Shown: positions 32,223-43,880, counted from the first letter of the stretch. The stretch is DNA of 64,000 bases from DATEOR01 sp036279015 (GCA_036279015.1 DASUJY010000017.1:53139-117138); one strand, 5' to 3'. Translations and numbers: made by a program. Notes: generated by a model not told the origin, from the letters alone.

Positions 32223-32228
32223 GGCGCG

Positions 32229-32254
32229 AGAGTGTGGAGAAACCTCCACGCTCT
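32229..32254 (+). terminator. Hairpin after the response regulator
   Basis: AGAGTGTGGAG (32229-32239) pairs with CTCCACGCTCT (32244-32254), one G-U pair, loop AAAC. No T-run follows. Confidence 0.45.
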
Positions 32255-32307
32255 GTGGCCAAAGGGGTGGTGGGCTGTGTCTCTTGCGGCGCCGACATGC
32301 TCGGCGT

Positions 32308-33813
32308 ATGCGGCGGTTCCTCTCCAACCTTAGGCGCCAGGACGGCATCACCCTCGTCATGGCCGTGGGTATTCTGGCCGTGCTCAGCACGACCGGCGTG
32401 ACGCTCATCTACTACGCGGACGCGAACGCCCGTAGCGCCTCTTATTCCGGAAGCAGCGCGGTCGCCTACGACTTGGCCGAAGCCGGCGTCAACGAGGTAA
32501 TGGCCATTCTCAGCGCGCCGAGCAACAATGCGCTTGCGCCCGGCATTCTGCCGACCACCACTCACTCGTACGGGACCGGAACGGTCACGTGGAGGGGGAC
32601 GCTGGCTCAGAGCGTCACCGGTGCGTCGACGTGGACCGTCGTCTCGACGGGCAGGACGGCGAATCCGACCGGCGGCGCGGCCGCTGTCACGAGGACGATC
32701 CGGGCCAAGATCCCGGTCGTCCCCACCTTCACGCAGCCACTCAACAATCCAGCCTGGAACTACATCGCGGCACGAGGGACGGGCTCGAGTTGCGACATGA
32801 ACATCACGAACAGCGTCGTGATCTCTTCGCCGCTCTACGTCGCGGGCAACCTCTGTCTCTTCAATCAGGCGGCGATCTCCGCCGGCCCCTTGCTCGTCCA
32901 GGGCTCGGTGACGATGAACCAGAGCCAGAACTTCATCGGAACCCAGGGTGCCCCACTGAGCGAGGTGCACGTCCGGAACGGCTGCAAGTGGCAGAACAAC
33001 GCCGTGCACAACCCCTGCCAGCAGGGGCTCGGAAGCCAGGGCAAGGACAACTTGTGGGCAAACCGCATCGACAACCAACCGGCGGGCGTCACGTTCCCTA
33101 CCCCGGACTGGGACGGTTGGTACCTCAACTCCATGCCCGGCCCGTACTGGCCTTGCCTACAGACCACCGGCATCCCGCCGATGTTCGACACGGATCAGGG
33201 CACGACGCCGAATGCTGCTCGTCGCAACAACAGTATCGGCACGGTTCAGGACCTCACTCCCTCAGCCTCCTACAGCTGTCTGAGCTCGGGTGGGGCGCTC
33301 TCGTGGAATGCCCAGTCGCACGTCCTGACCGTCAAGGGAACGGTCTTCATCGACGGGAGCGCGAAGATCAACAACGGAGCCGTCAACACCTTCGCGGGAG
33401 AGGGAGCGGTTTACCTCTCCGGCACGCTCTTGATCAAAAACTCCAAGCTCTGCGCGGCCGTCACCGGCTCGGGCTCGGCCCAGACGTGTACGACTGCGGG
33501 CTGGAACCCCGCTGAGCGGAACATCGTCTTCGTCGTCAACGGGAACGGCTCGGGGGTGGCACCCCAGAGCCAGGTCGTCGCCGGGTCGGGCGTACAACTC
33601 GTGAGCGCTTACGCGCAGGGTGCCCTCTACGCGACGAACGCGATCTCGATCGACACGTCCTCCCAGTTCGACGGCCCTCTCGACGGCAGCACCGTCTCTC
33701 TGGGGCAGAGCACGACTACGGCCTGGCCGGGCTTCTCGTTCGTACCCGTCGGAATGCCGGGGAACCCGGCCGTCTACGCCCAGCCGGAAGCCCCGCAGAT
33801 GTACGGCGGCTAG
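32308..33813 (+). CDS. Large PilX-like protein, orphan paralogue
   Basis: A 501-residue paralogue of the protein at 12957. The ATG at 32308 gives a leader of the same pattern, LRRQDG then ITLVMAVGIL, again with Met instead of Glu at mature position 5. Shared blocks include QPLNNPAWNYI, a TVxDLTPSxSYxC motif, a GTxFIDGSAK motif and the terminal MPGNPAVYAQP. A GCCGACAT sequence at 32291-32298 lies 9 bases before the ATG, resembling the pilus -10 element without a good -35. It stands alone, 7 kb from the pilus locus, after a two-component pair. Confidence 0.78.
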   Translation: MRRFLSNLRRQDGITLVMAVGILAVLSTTGVTLIYYADANARSASYSGSSAVAYDLAEAGVNEVMAILSAPSNNALAPGILPTTTHSYGTGTVTWRGTLAQSVTGASTWTVVSTGRTANPTGGAAAVTRTIRAKIPVVPTFTQPLNNPAWNYIAARGTGSSCDMNITNSVVISSPLYVAGNLCLFNQAAISAGPLLVQGSVTMNQSQNFIGTQGAPLSEVHVRNGCKWQNNAVHNPCQQGLGSQGKDNLWANRIDNQPAGVTFPTPDWDGWYLNSMPGPYWPCLQTTGIPPMFDTDQGTTPNAARRNNSIGTVQDLTPSASYSCLSSGGALSWNAQSHVLTVKGTVFIDGSAKINNGAVNTFAGEGAVYLSGTLLIKNSKLCAAVTGSGSAQTCTTAGWNPAERNIVFVVNGNGSGVAPQSQVVAGSGVQLVSAYAQGALYATNAISIDTSSQFDGPLDGSTVSLGQSTTTAWPGFSFVPVGMPGNPAVYAQPEAPQMYGG

Positions 33814-33841
33814 GTCGCGCGGACGCCTGTCCGCGACGGAC

Positions 33842-35572
33842 CTACTCGACGACGTCGAAGCTGAACATCATTCCGCTCTCGTGGTGCTCGGCGATGTGGC
33901 AGTGCGCCATCCAGCGCCCGGGGTTGGTGACGTCGAGGAGGATGTCGACGGTCTCGCCGGTGCGCACGAGGACGGTGTCCTTCCAGACGAGGTTCGGCTC
34001 GGCCACGCCGTCGCGCGCGAGGATGAGGAATCGCCCGGCCCCGTGCACGTGGAAGGGATGCGGCATCGGATGGTCGGAGTCCATCTCGTTCACCAGGCGC
34101 AGCTTCACCTGGTCGCCGACCCGGAACTTCCAGTCGATCTGCGCGTTCTCGGCGCCCGTCTGACGGTCGACGAGCTTCCAGCGCATGTTCGCCGGCGTGG
34201 TCAGCCGGTTGACGTCCACCATGTCGTCCTCCCACTCGATTCCCTGCGTCGCGTCGTGGGAGTGCCCGCCGCCGTGGGGGTGCTCCTCGTGGCCGTGGGT
34301 CGCCGCGTCGACCGGCCGGAGCGTCATTCCGCACCTGGGGCACGTGGCAGCCCACGTGGCGGTGATCTCGGCGTGCATCGGGCAGGCGAATGCGGACGGC
34401 CGCTCGACCTCGGCTTCCGCAGGCATCAGCTTCATGCCGCACTTGGGGCACTTGGCCGCCCACGAGGCGACGATCTCGGCGTGCATCGGGCAGGCGTAGA
34501 TCCCCGTCTCGCCGCCCTCGGGGCCGACTGCATCCATCTCCGCGACGAACGAGAGCGTCTTGTCGGGCGGTGCCTCGAGGAACGACGCGGCCCGCTCGCG
34601 TGCCGACGCCATGTCCGCGCTCGTCCGGAGCTCCTCGAACTGCTCCGCGAGCGCCGGCTCGGCCTGCTCCTCGGCGACCGAGATGGCAGCGAGCCCGTAC
34701 GAGCGCTCCGGCGTCCGGTGCTCGAGGACGAGCTCGCCTGGCTCGTCGAAGAGCACGTCGAGGACGACGCGTTCGGACGGCGCGAGGAGCGCCTCCTCGA
34801 CGAACGTCTCGCGCTCGTAGTGCCCGCTGTCGGCGCCGACGAGCTTCATTCGGGCGCCCAGAAGCATCACGTTGAAGACGCGCGTGTTCGCCGTGTTCGT
34901 GAGGTAGAAGCGCACGACTTCCCCGCGCTTGGCGTCGAGAGTGAGCTCCGGCTCGCCGCTGACGAGCATGACGTTGCCGAATCGTCCCATCGCGACGTGC
35001 GTCGTCTCCGACTCGCTGAAGGCCGCGATGCGCCCGTCCTCGATGAGCACGTCGTCGAGGGTGAGGAGCAGCTCCCGGTGCGCCGGCGGCCAGTAGTCGT
35101 CCTCTGCGGGGGCGACGAGCAGGTTCCCGTACAGGCCGAGCTCCTGGCCGTAGTCCTCGCGGATGTGCGGGTGGTACCAGTAGGCGCCGGGATCGGGGAA
35201 GGTCACCTGGTAGGTGAACGTCTCGCCGACCGGGATCGGCGCCTGCGTCTCGTGCGTCCCGTCATAGCGGTTCTCGACGCGGATCCCGTGCCAGTGCACG
35301 GTCGCGTCCATGTCGCCGCGGTTGGTGACGTGGACCGTGATCGTCGCGTGCTGCGGCACCTTCAGCGTCGGGCCTGGGATCGAGCCGTTATAGGCGAGCA
35401 TGCGCACCGTCGCGTCTCCGATCTGCTTCCGGACCGGGGCGATCTCGAGGTCGAGCTCGCCGCCGTCGAAGAGCTCGATGACCTCCGGGCGCCCAGCGTC
35501 CGGCAGCCCTTCGGTACCAGTCGGCAGGCTCTCGATCGGCTGCATGTGGTGGTGGTGATGGTGGTCGTGCAC
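33842..35572 (-). CDS. Multicopper oxidase with two embedded heavy-metal-binding motifs
   Basis: A 576-residue three-domain cupredoxin oxidase. Copper ligands are all present: HWHG (93-95), WYHPH (134-136), HPFHVHG and HCHIAEHHESGM near the C-terminus (type 1 axial Met). Between the second and third domains, two 36-residue repeats each contain CPMHAEI and CPxCGM (about 359-380 and 395-416), the motif seen in CusB-type and Cu-ATPase metal-binding domains. A His-rich patch (HGHEEHPHGGGHSH) follows. GTG at 35572 with GAGGTG nine bases before it starts with MHDHHHHHH. No signal peptide is evident. Copper or manganese oxidation is plausible. Confidence 0.87.
   Translation of the reverse strand: MHDHHHHHHMQPIESLPTGTEGLPDAGRPEVIELFDGGELDLEIAPVRKQIGDATVRMLAYNGSIPGPTLKVPQHATITVHVTNRGDMDATVHWHGIRVENRYDGTHETQAPIPVGETFTYQVTFPDPGAYWYHPHIREDYGQELGLYGNLLVAPAEDDYWPPAHRELLLTLDDVLIEDGRIAAFSESETTHVAMGRFGNVMLVSGEPELTLDAKRGEVVRFYLTNTANTRVFNVMLLGARMKLVGADSGHYERETFVEEALLAPSERVVLDVLFDEPGELVLEHRTPERSYGLAAISVAEEQAEPALAEQFEELRTSADMASARERAASFLEAPPDKTLSFVAEMDAVGPEGGETGIYACPMHAEIVASWAAKCPKCGMKLMPAEAEVERPSAFACPMHAEITATWAATCPRCGMTLRPVDAATHGHEEHPHGGGHSHDATQGIEWEDDMVDVNRLTTPANMRWKLVDRQTGAENAQIDWKFRVGDQVKLRLVNEMDSDHPMPHPFHVHGAGRFLILARDGVAEPNLVWKDTVLVRTGETVDILLDVTNPGRWMAHCHIAEHHESGMMFSFDVVE
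34364..34496. repeat. 25-bp direct repeat encoding the tandem CPMH motifs
   Basis: The 25-mer beginning GATCTCGGCGTGCATCGGGC occurs at 34364-34388 and 34472-34496, exactly 108 bp (36 codons) apart. Identity at DNA level suggests a recent tandem duplication inside the oxidase gene. Confidence 0.85.
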
Positions 35573-35578
35573 GACCGG

Positions 35579-36667
35579 CTACACCTCGACTCGATTCTTC
35601 GCTTGCCGGAAGGCCCCGATCTGCTCGGCGATGAACTCGGCATCGTCCTTGACCCAGCCGATCAGTGCCGACCCGCGTGTCCACTGCCACGTGAGCCCGA
35701 GGAAGTAGAGACCCGGGACGTCGGTTACTCCTCGTCGATGGTGCAACCGGCCCCCGGAATCGAGGACCTCGAGGTCGATCCAGGAGTAGTCGGGCCGGTA
35801 GCCGGTCGCCCAGATGACCGCGTCGACGTCGATCTGACTCCCGTCCTCGAACGTGACCGTGCGACCCGAAGCCGCGCTCGCCCGCGGCTTCAGCGCGACG
35901 CCGTACCGGCGCCTGAGCTCGCGCGGGCTCGACCCGATGAGCGTATCCCTGTACTGGAGCCGGCTTCCGAGGCGCGACTCGACCGTCGTCGAGAGGACGC
36001 GCGTCTTCGTCAGCCACCAGAAGAGATCGCGGCCCGCGATGCGCTGCGGCAACGGCGACTGCCTGGAGCCGACCGCAAGCAGGACGGTATGCGTGGCGGA
36101 GAGCTCCTTGGCGATCTGGAAGCCGGTGTTGCCGCCGCCGACCACGAGCACCGTTCCCTCGGGCACGTCGCTCGGACGACGGTAGCCCGTGCTGTGCGCC
36201 TGCCACACGCCGGGATCGAGCGCCTCCGCCAGCCCGGGAACGCGCGGCTTCTGGAACGGGCCCGTCGCGACGACGACCTGGCCCGCGGCGATCGTCCTCC
36301 CGTCCAGCTCCAGGATGAAGCGCCCGTTCTCGGAACGGAGCCTTCGGACCTCGCTCCCGAGCTCGACCGGGAGCTCGAAGGTCTCGGCGTAGCGCTCCAG
36401 GTACTCGATCACCTCGTCGCGGGTCGGATAGCCGTCCGGGTCGCCTGGAAAGGAAAGCCCGGGAAGGCCGCTGTAGCGGCGGGGCGTAAAGAGCGTCAGG
36501 GAGTCCCACCGCTCCCTCCAGGCGGGCGCGAGCGAGTCGCCGCGCTCGAGGATGACGAAGCTCCGCCCTTGACGGGCGAGGTAGTAGCCCATGGCGAGGC
36601 CCGCCTGGCCACCACCGACGACGGCGACCTCGTAGTCACCGTGGTGCTCCATGTCTGGGGACCCCAT
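35579..36667 (-). CDS. Flavin-dependent monooxygenase (CzcO/FMO-like)
   Basis: A 362-residue FAD/NADPH enzyme. The FAD Rossmann motif is AVVGGGQAGLAMGYYL near residue 15, the NADPH motif is VLVVGGGNTGFQIA near residue 165, and the late ATG motif is VIWATGYRPDYSW. An FMO-like fingerprint (ERWDSLTLFTPRRYSGLPG) lies after the FAD site. ATG 36667 is preferred; 36652 also possible. It is upstream of the multicopper oxidase on the same strand, 6 bp apart, so the two are probably co-transcribed. Substrate unknown. Confidence 0.85.
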   Translation of the reverse strand: MGSPDMEHHGDYEVAVVGGGQAGLAMGYYLARQGRSFVILERGDSLAPAWRERWDSLTLFTPRRYSGLPGLSFPGDPDGYPTRDEVIEYLERYAETFELPVELGSEVRRLRSENGRFILELDGRTIAAGQVVVATGPFQKPRVPGLAEALDPGVWQAHSTGYRRPSDVPEGTVLVVGGGNTGFQIAKELSATHTVLLAVGSRQSPLPQRIAGRDLFWWLTKTRVLSTTVESRLGSRLQYRDTLIGSSPRELRRRYGVALKPRASAASGRTVTFEDGSQIDVDAVIWATGYRPDYSWIDLEVLDSGGRLHHRRGVTDVPGLYFLGLTWQWTRGSALIGWVKDDAEFIAEQIGAFRQAKNRVEV

Positions 36668-36748
36668 TCGCTTGCCGTTTCCGCCTCGTGTCGGATCAAA
36701 CGCGGTCGCCGTGAGTCGCGATCCGCGCACCGGGGAACATAACTGGTG

Positions 36749-36907
36749 ATGCGCCTCGTCATCGAGATCGTCGTCGTCCTGCTCGTCGCGCTTCCGGCCG
36801 TCGTGGTCGGCGCCCTCTTCGTCTGGGCTGCGATCAAAGACGGGCAGGAAGACCGGGCGTTGCAGGCCCGCCTCGGGATCCGCCGGCGAACCAGGCTTGG
36901 ACGCTAG
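36749..36907 (+). CDS. Possible small single-helix membrane protein
   Basis: A 52-residue ORF from ATG 36749: MRLVIEIVVVLLVALPAVVV, a helix to about residue 29, then a charged tail ending RRRTRLGR. It ends 4 bp inside the convergent stress-protein gene. The RBS is poor and there is no family match I know, so it is supported only by the amphipathic layout and the lack of a competing gene. Confidence 0.4.
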   Translation: MRLVIEIVVVLLVALPAVVVGALFVWAAIKDGQEDRALQARLGIRRRTRLGR

Positions 36908-37353
36908 GACGCCGCCGGGCGCTGCACCTCCTGTTCGTTCAGGCGAGGACCGCGCCGCGGCGCGAGTGCCGCGAGCTGGAGCGGCGCGATCAGGATCGGG
37001 ACCGCCGTCAGCTCGGCGAGCTCGGCCGCGCAGCGGGTCCGCACGGAGGCGCGCGCGCGTCCGCGGCTCCGCGCACCCAGCACGATCATCGTCGCGTCCT
37101 CATCCGCTGCGACGGCAGCCAGGCGTTCGGCGACGTCGCCGACCTCGCCGCGCGCCTGCGCCTGCACGTCGGGCACCTCGTCGTAGAGCACGCTGGCGGC
37201 GACCCGCTCGGCCCCCTGACTCTCGTCGGAGAGGCGGTCGAGCACGTGCACCGCGACCAGGCGGGCGCCGAGCTCGTCGGCGAGCCCCGCCGCGATCCTC
37301 ACCGCCGTCCGAGCGCCCTGGGAGCCGTCGACTCCGCACACGATCGTCTTCAT
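36904..37353 (-). CDS. Universal stress protein (UspA family)
   Basis: A 149-residue single Usp domain: TIVCGVDGSQGARTAVRIA at the start and MIVLGARSRGRARASVR with the degenerate ATP-binding loop (GxxxxG-type) in the second half. The C-terminal tail is basic and longer than usual. It is one of three usp genes within 3.5 kb. Role in stress is inferred from the family. Confidence 0.85.
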   Translation of the reverse strand: MKTIVCGVDGSQGARTAVRIAAGLADELGARLVAVHVLDRLSDESQGAERVAASVLYDEVPDVQAQARGEVGDVAERLAAVAADEDATMIVLGARSRGRARASVRTRCAAELAELTAVPILIAPLQLAALAPRRGPRLNEQEVQRPAAS

Positions 37354-37556
37354 CGGTCCTCGCTTTCTCGTCGGGTTGGGATCAGGGTGCCGTCCCGAGG
37401 CCCCGGAGGAAATCGGGGCACGGGCCCAGATCCGGCGCGGCGCGGGCCCATTTGCGCGAGATGGGTGCTCGGCGGGCCCGACATGGGTTCGGCGCCCGAT
37501 AGCCGTCGCGCACGGGTCGAGCCATCCTCGGCGAAGAGCGGACTGAGGAGGTTCCG

Positions 37557-38027
37557 ATGAAGGGTTCCATCATCTGCGGCGTCGACGACTCGCTGTCGGC
37601 GAGAGGCGCGGCCCGGGTGGCCCGTGCCCTCGGCAGCCGGCTCGGTTCCGGCCTGATCTTCGTTCGCGTCGTCGAGCCGGACGCCCCCGACGACGAGCTG
37701 AGCGCGATCGCGGAGCGGCTCGAGTGGCTGAGCGCCGAGGCGACCGACGTCGACTGCGGCGCGGCGTGGCTCGTCGACCAGGGACATCCGGCCGACCGGC
37801 TCGTGGCGGCCGCGAAGGAAGCCGAGGCGTCGCTCATCGTCGTCGGCTCCAGCGGCCACTCGTCGCCGCTCATCGGAAGCGTCTCCGCCGAGGTCTCCCG
37901 CCGGGCTCACTGCCCGGTGGTCGTCGTCCCGCCCGGGGCCGACGCCCTCCTCGGGCACGACGACGGCGACGCCGACATCACCGGCGGGGTCGTCCGCTTC
38001 GGCGGCAGCAGCGAGCTCGCGCGCTAA
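37557..38027 (+). CDS. Universal stress protein (UspA family)
   Basis: A 156-residue Usp domain with SIICGVDDSLSARGAARVA and the ATP-loop VVGSSGHSSPLIGSVSAEVSR, followed by CPVVVVPPGA. The 3' tail is Gly/Asp-rich. A perfect GGAGG precedes the ATG by 6 bases. The ATP loop is intact, unlike that at 36904. Confidence 0.88.
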   Translation: MKGSIICGVDDSLSARGAARVARALGSRLGSGLIFVRVVEPDAPDDELSAIAERLEWLSAEATDVDCGAAWLVDQGHPADRLVAAAKEAEASLIVVGSSGHSSPLIGSVSAEVSRRAHCPVVVVPPGADALLGHDDGDADITGGVVRFGGSSELAR

Positions 38028-38072
38028 GAAATCGTTACAGAATGAGGCACAGGTCTTCATTGGAGACGGTCT

Positions 38073-38728
38073 CTACGGCTGGATCAGACCGCGCCGGATC
38101 GCATACCGCGTCAGCTCGACGCGGTCGCGCATCCCGAGCTTGTCGAGGATGTTCTGGCGATGGCGGTCGACCGTCTTGATGCTGATGACCAGGGCGTCGG
38201 CGATCTCCTTCGACGTGTGCGCCTCGGCGATGAGCTTCAGCACCTCGAGCTCGCGCGGGGTCAGGACATCGAACTCCTCCTCGCCCCGGCCGCCCCGCTC
38301 GACGTAGTCGCGCACGAGCGTCGTGACGGCCGATGGGTAGAGGTACGAGTCCCCGCGCATGGCGGCCCGGCAGGCATCGACGATGTCGGTGTCGGCGCCC
38401 GACTTGAGGACGTAGCCGGACGCACCCGCCTTGAGCGCTTCGAACAGGAACGCTCGCTGTCGTACATCGACAGGATGAGCGTCTTCACCTCCGGCTTTCG
38501 CTTCTGGAGCTCCGCTGCGGCCTGGATCCCCGTCATGCGTGGCATGGAGACGTCGAGGATGGCGAGGTGGACGTCCTCCGCGAGCGCCTGTTCGAGCGCC
38601 TCGGCTCCGTCCTCCGCCTCCGCGACGACCTCCAGGTCGGGCTTGGAGTCGAGGACCTTCTTGAGGCCCGAGCGGACGAGCGCGTGGTCGTCGGCGATCA
38701 GGATGCGGACGACGAGCGGGATCGGCAT
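38073..38728 (-). pseudogene. NarL-type response regulator with a single frameshift
   Basis: From ATG 38728 the receiver domain reads RILIADDHALVRSGLKKVL, phospho-Asp in AILDVSMPRMTG, to LILSMYDSER near 38453. The sequence then continues in another frame with FLFEALKAGASGYVLKSGAD and a LuxR helix-turn-helix (LTPRELEVLKLIAEAHTSKEIADAL) to the stop at 38073. The 656-nt length is one base short of 219 codons, so loss of one base near 38449-38453 explains it. It overlaps the stop of the kinase remnant (ATGA). Confidence 0.78.
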
Positions 38729-39236
38729 CAGGAGGCGCCTCCCCGGTCGCCGCGAGCCTCGACCGCGGGCACCTCGAGGCGGATCTCGACTCCGCCCTCG
38801 GGTGCGTCCCGCACCGCCAGCGTCCCCCCGATGAGCAGGGCACGCTCGCGCATGCTGCGCAGGCCGCCGTGCTCCACGAGACCCCCGTTGAGGCCGCGGC
38901 CGTCGTCGCCCACCCGCAGGACGACGCTGTCGGGGCTCGGCTCGAGCGTCACGCGGCTCGCCCCGGCGTGCCGGCCCACGTTCGTCAGACTCTCCTGCGC
39001 GATCCGGTAGACGGCGAGCCCGTCTCGGGGGCCAGCTCGGGGAGGCTTCCGTCAAACCGGCGCTCGGCGCGCACGTCCGCGACGCGGGCGAAGGACGTCG
39101 AAAGCTCGGTCAGCGCGCTCACGCGCCCCAGGTGATCGTGACCGGAGTGACGAGAAGGAGCGCCGCGATCAGCACCAGGAGGGCGGTGTTGACCGCGAGA
39201 ACCCGCCAATAGAGCGGTAAGGCGCGTGCGCGACAT
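38728..39236 (-). pseudogene. Decayed sensor histidine kinase with internal deletion
   Basis: The pieces read in three frames. An N-terminal membrane helix (LPLYWRVLAVNTALLVLIAA to TPVTITWGA) is followed at once by the late dimerisation-domain text RVSALTELSTSFARVADV, then after a shift near 39030 by LAVYRIAQESLTNVGRHAGASR and the ATPase G-box VGDDGRGLNGG. HAMP and the phospho-acceptor His helix, roughly 150-200 residues in related kinases, are missing. It lies directly upstream of the frameshifted regulator, so the whole two-component system appears inactive. Confidence 0.75.
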
Positions 39237-39352
39237 CGAAGCGACGTTACCGCCTTCTGTCGAGACCCCGGACAAATGGGGCCGTCGCCCCATGGCGGCT
39301 GGGCGGGTAGCGGGCGAGAGTCCGGGCTCCGTCCAGCAGAGGAGGAGGCGAC

Positions 39353-39862
39353 ATGAGCGTGGCGACGAGCTACGAGGAACCGATCCTGATGACCGCAGCG
39401 GGCTACGAGGAACGCACTCGTGAGCTCGAGCTCATGCGTTCGGAGGCACGTCGAGAGCTCGGCGAGCGGCTGCGCCAGGCGCGCCAGGACGGCGACCTCG
39501 CCGACAATCCCGCGCTGCACGACCTGCTCGAAGAGCGGGTCCAACTCGAGCGCCGCATCGCCTTGCTCCAAGGGCAGCTCGCCGTGGCGGAGGTCGTCGA
39601 GCCCGCGACCGGCGGCCGGGCCGGCATCGGCACCATCGTCCGGGTCCGGGACGAGGAGGGCGAGACATTCCGGTACGAGCTCGTGGGCGCCCTCGAAGCG
39701 GATGCAGAGAACGGCCGCGTGTCGATCTCGGCGCCGGTCGGCCGAGCGCTCCTCGGGAGTGGCGCCGGAGAGCGCGTCGAGGTCGCGACGCCGCGCGGGC
39801 CGCTCGCGCTCGAGGTCGTCTCGGTGCGGGCGGGGCAGGCGCCGGCCAGACGGGCCGCCTAG
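39353..39862 (+). CDS. GreA/GreB-family transcript cleavage-factor-like protein
   Basis: A 169-residue protein with a GreA layout: an N-terminal coiled coil (TAAGYEERTRELELMRSEA to LERRIALLQGQLA) and a C-terminal FKBP-like domain (GTIVRVRDEEGE, then ISAPVGRALLG). The coiled-coil tip reads DGDLADNPALHDL, keeping the first acidic residue of the GreA tip and replacing the second by Asp. It may reactivate or inhibit RNA polymerase. RBS gaggagg is good. Its neighbour is a usp gene, so it may be stress-related. Confidence 0.78.
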   Translation: MSVATSYEEPILMTAAGYEERTRELELMRSEARRELGERLRQARQDGDLADNPALHDLLEERVQLERRIALLQGQLAVAEVVEPATGGRAGIGTIVRVRDEEGETFRYELVGALEADAENGRVSISAPVGRALLGSGAGERVEVATPRGPLALEVVSVRAGQAPARRAA

Positions 39863-39887
39863 GAAGCCGAGGAGAACGGAGGACACT

Positions 39888-40367
39888 GTGAGAACATCGA
39901 TCGTTTGCGGGCTCGACGACTCGCCCGACTCGAGGGATGCGCTCGAGGTGGCGGCCCGGCTGGCTGATCGGATCGGCGCCAGGCTGATCGCGGCGAACGT
40001 CGTCGACTACCTGCACGCCCCGTATGCGGCCGTCGGATCGATCACGGCCGCGGCGACGCCGCGACCGCTCGTCACCGCGCCGCCGGAGGAGCACGTCGAG
40101 GCGGCCGCCGACATGCTCTCCGAGCTGATCGTGGACGCCGGCCTCGACCAGGACGAGGTCGAGCAGCGCGTCCTGCTCGGCTTCGCGGCAGAGCGTCTCG
40201 CGGATCTCGCGGACGAGGAGGACGCCGAGCTGATCGTCGTCGGGTCACGCGGCCGGGGCGCCGTCAAATCAGCGCTTCTCGGCAGCGTGTCGACCAGCCT
40301 CGTCGGCGTCGCCCGGCGTCCCGTCCTCGTCGTCCCGCGAGGAACGGCGGAGGCGTTTCACACATAG
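39888..40367 (+). CDS. Universal stress protein (UspA family)
   Basis: A 159-residue Usp domain starting at GTG 39888 behind a ggagg RBS. It has SIVCGLDDSPDSRDALEVA and the intact ATP loop VVGSRGRGAVKSALLGSVSTS. It lies 25 bp after the GreA-like gene and probably shares its transcript. Its 3' end overlaps the convergent YjbR-like gene by 10 bp. Confidence 0.88.
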   Translation: MRTSIVCGLDDSPDSRDALEVAARLADRIGARLIAANVVDYLHAPYAAVGSITAAATPRPLVTAPPEEHVEAAADMLSELIVDAGLDQDEVEQRVLLGFAAERLADLADEEDAELIVVGSRGRGAVKSALLGSVSTSLVGVARRPVLVVPRGTAEAFHT

Positions 40368-40711
40368 CCGCGCGAGGCGGCATACTCCTCGGCGACCCGT
40401 TTCGGGACGCAGAAGGCCCAGGCGTCCTCGACGAGACCGCGCAGCTCGTCCGGCTCGATCGCGGCGAGGCGGACGTGAACCCAGTGGTAACGCAGGTCCG
40501 ATTCGCCGGGGAGCGAGAACTTGTCGGGCTCGGCTTCGACGAGCGCGTCGCGCCACTCCTTCGGGAAGGCGAACCCCATGACCGTGCCGTCCCGCGAGAA
40601 GGCGAGGTAGACGATTCGTCCGATCCGGAACTTCACGCGCCCGCGCACGATCGCCTCGCTGCTGCGCGGAAGCGTGCTCGCGAACGCCCGGGCCTCATCG
40701 ATCGTCGCCAC
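40358..40711 (-). CDS. MmcQ/YjbR-like protein
   Basis: A 117-residue protein starting at GTG 40711 (VATIDEARAFASTLP). It has the family pattern VRGRVKFRIGRIVYLAFS, then MGFAFPKEWRDALV and the YHWVHVRLAAI segment with a C-terminal helical EDAWAFCVPKRVAEEY. The family resembles cyclophilin-like/YjbR folds proposed to bind DNA. Much longer frames upstream are antisense to aconitase and were excluded. Confidence 0.75.
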   Translation of the reverse strand: MATIDEARAFASTLPRSSEAIVRGRVKFRIGRIVYLAFSRDGTVMGFAFPKEWRDALVEAEPDKFSLPGESDLRYHWVHVRLAAIEPDELRGLVEDAWAFCVPKRVAEEYAASRGYV

Positions 40712-40732
40712 GACGAGTAGTCTGCGCCATTC

Positions 40733-41089
40733 GTGGGCTACAGCGTGTTGAACGTGGCGGAGCTCGACGGCGAGGGACCGGGCGGCGCCGTCCGCTTCGT
40801 GCGTCGCCAGCTCGGCGTGCAGGCGTTCGGGATCAACTGGTACGAGCTCGCGCCCAACGTCCGCGGACATGAGCATGACGAGGTCAAGTCCGGCCAGGAG
40901 GAAGTGAACGTGATCATCGCCGGCTCGGGCCTCTACGAGATCGACGGCGAGACGGTCCCGGTGCGGGCGGGCTCCTTCCTGCGCTTCGACCCCGCGACGA
41001 CGCGCTGTCCGGTCGCTGGCCCGGAGGGAATGACCATGATCGCCGTCGGCGTGCGCCCGGGAAGCTACGAGCCGCGCGGCCCGTTCTGA
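40733..41089 (+). CDS. Cupin-domain protein
   Basis: A 118-residue single-domain cupin from GTG 40733. Motif 1 reads GHEHDEVKSGQEEVNVIIAGSG, with His and Glu at metal positions, and motif 2 is RAGSFLRFDPATTR. Substrate unknown. It starts 21 bp from the divergent YjbR-like gene and is followed by aconitase after 31 bp. Confidence 0.78.
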   Translation: MGYSVLNVAELDGEGPGGAVRFVRRQLGVQAFGINWYELAPNVRGHEHDEVKSGQEEVNVIIAGSGLYEIDGETVPVRAGSFLRFDPATTRCPVAGPEGMTMIAVGVRPGSYEPRGPF

Positions 41090-41120
41090 GCCTCGCCGAT
41101 CGCGGGTAGCATCGGTAACG

Positions 41121-43880
<2,760 letters not shown>

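Noticed and set aside
37495..37502. CCCGATAG upstream of the universal stress gene at 37557
   Set aside because: The -35 position reads GGCC, and the gene has a normal RBS 50 bases further on; not counted in the regulon.
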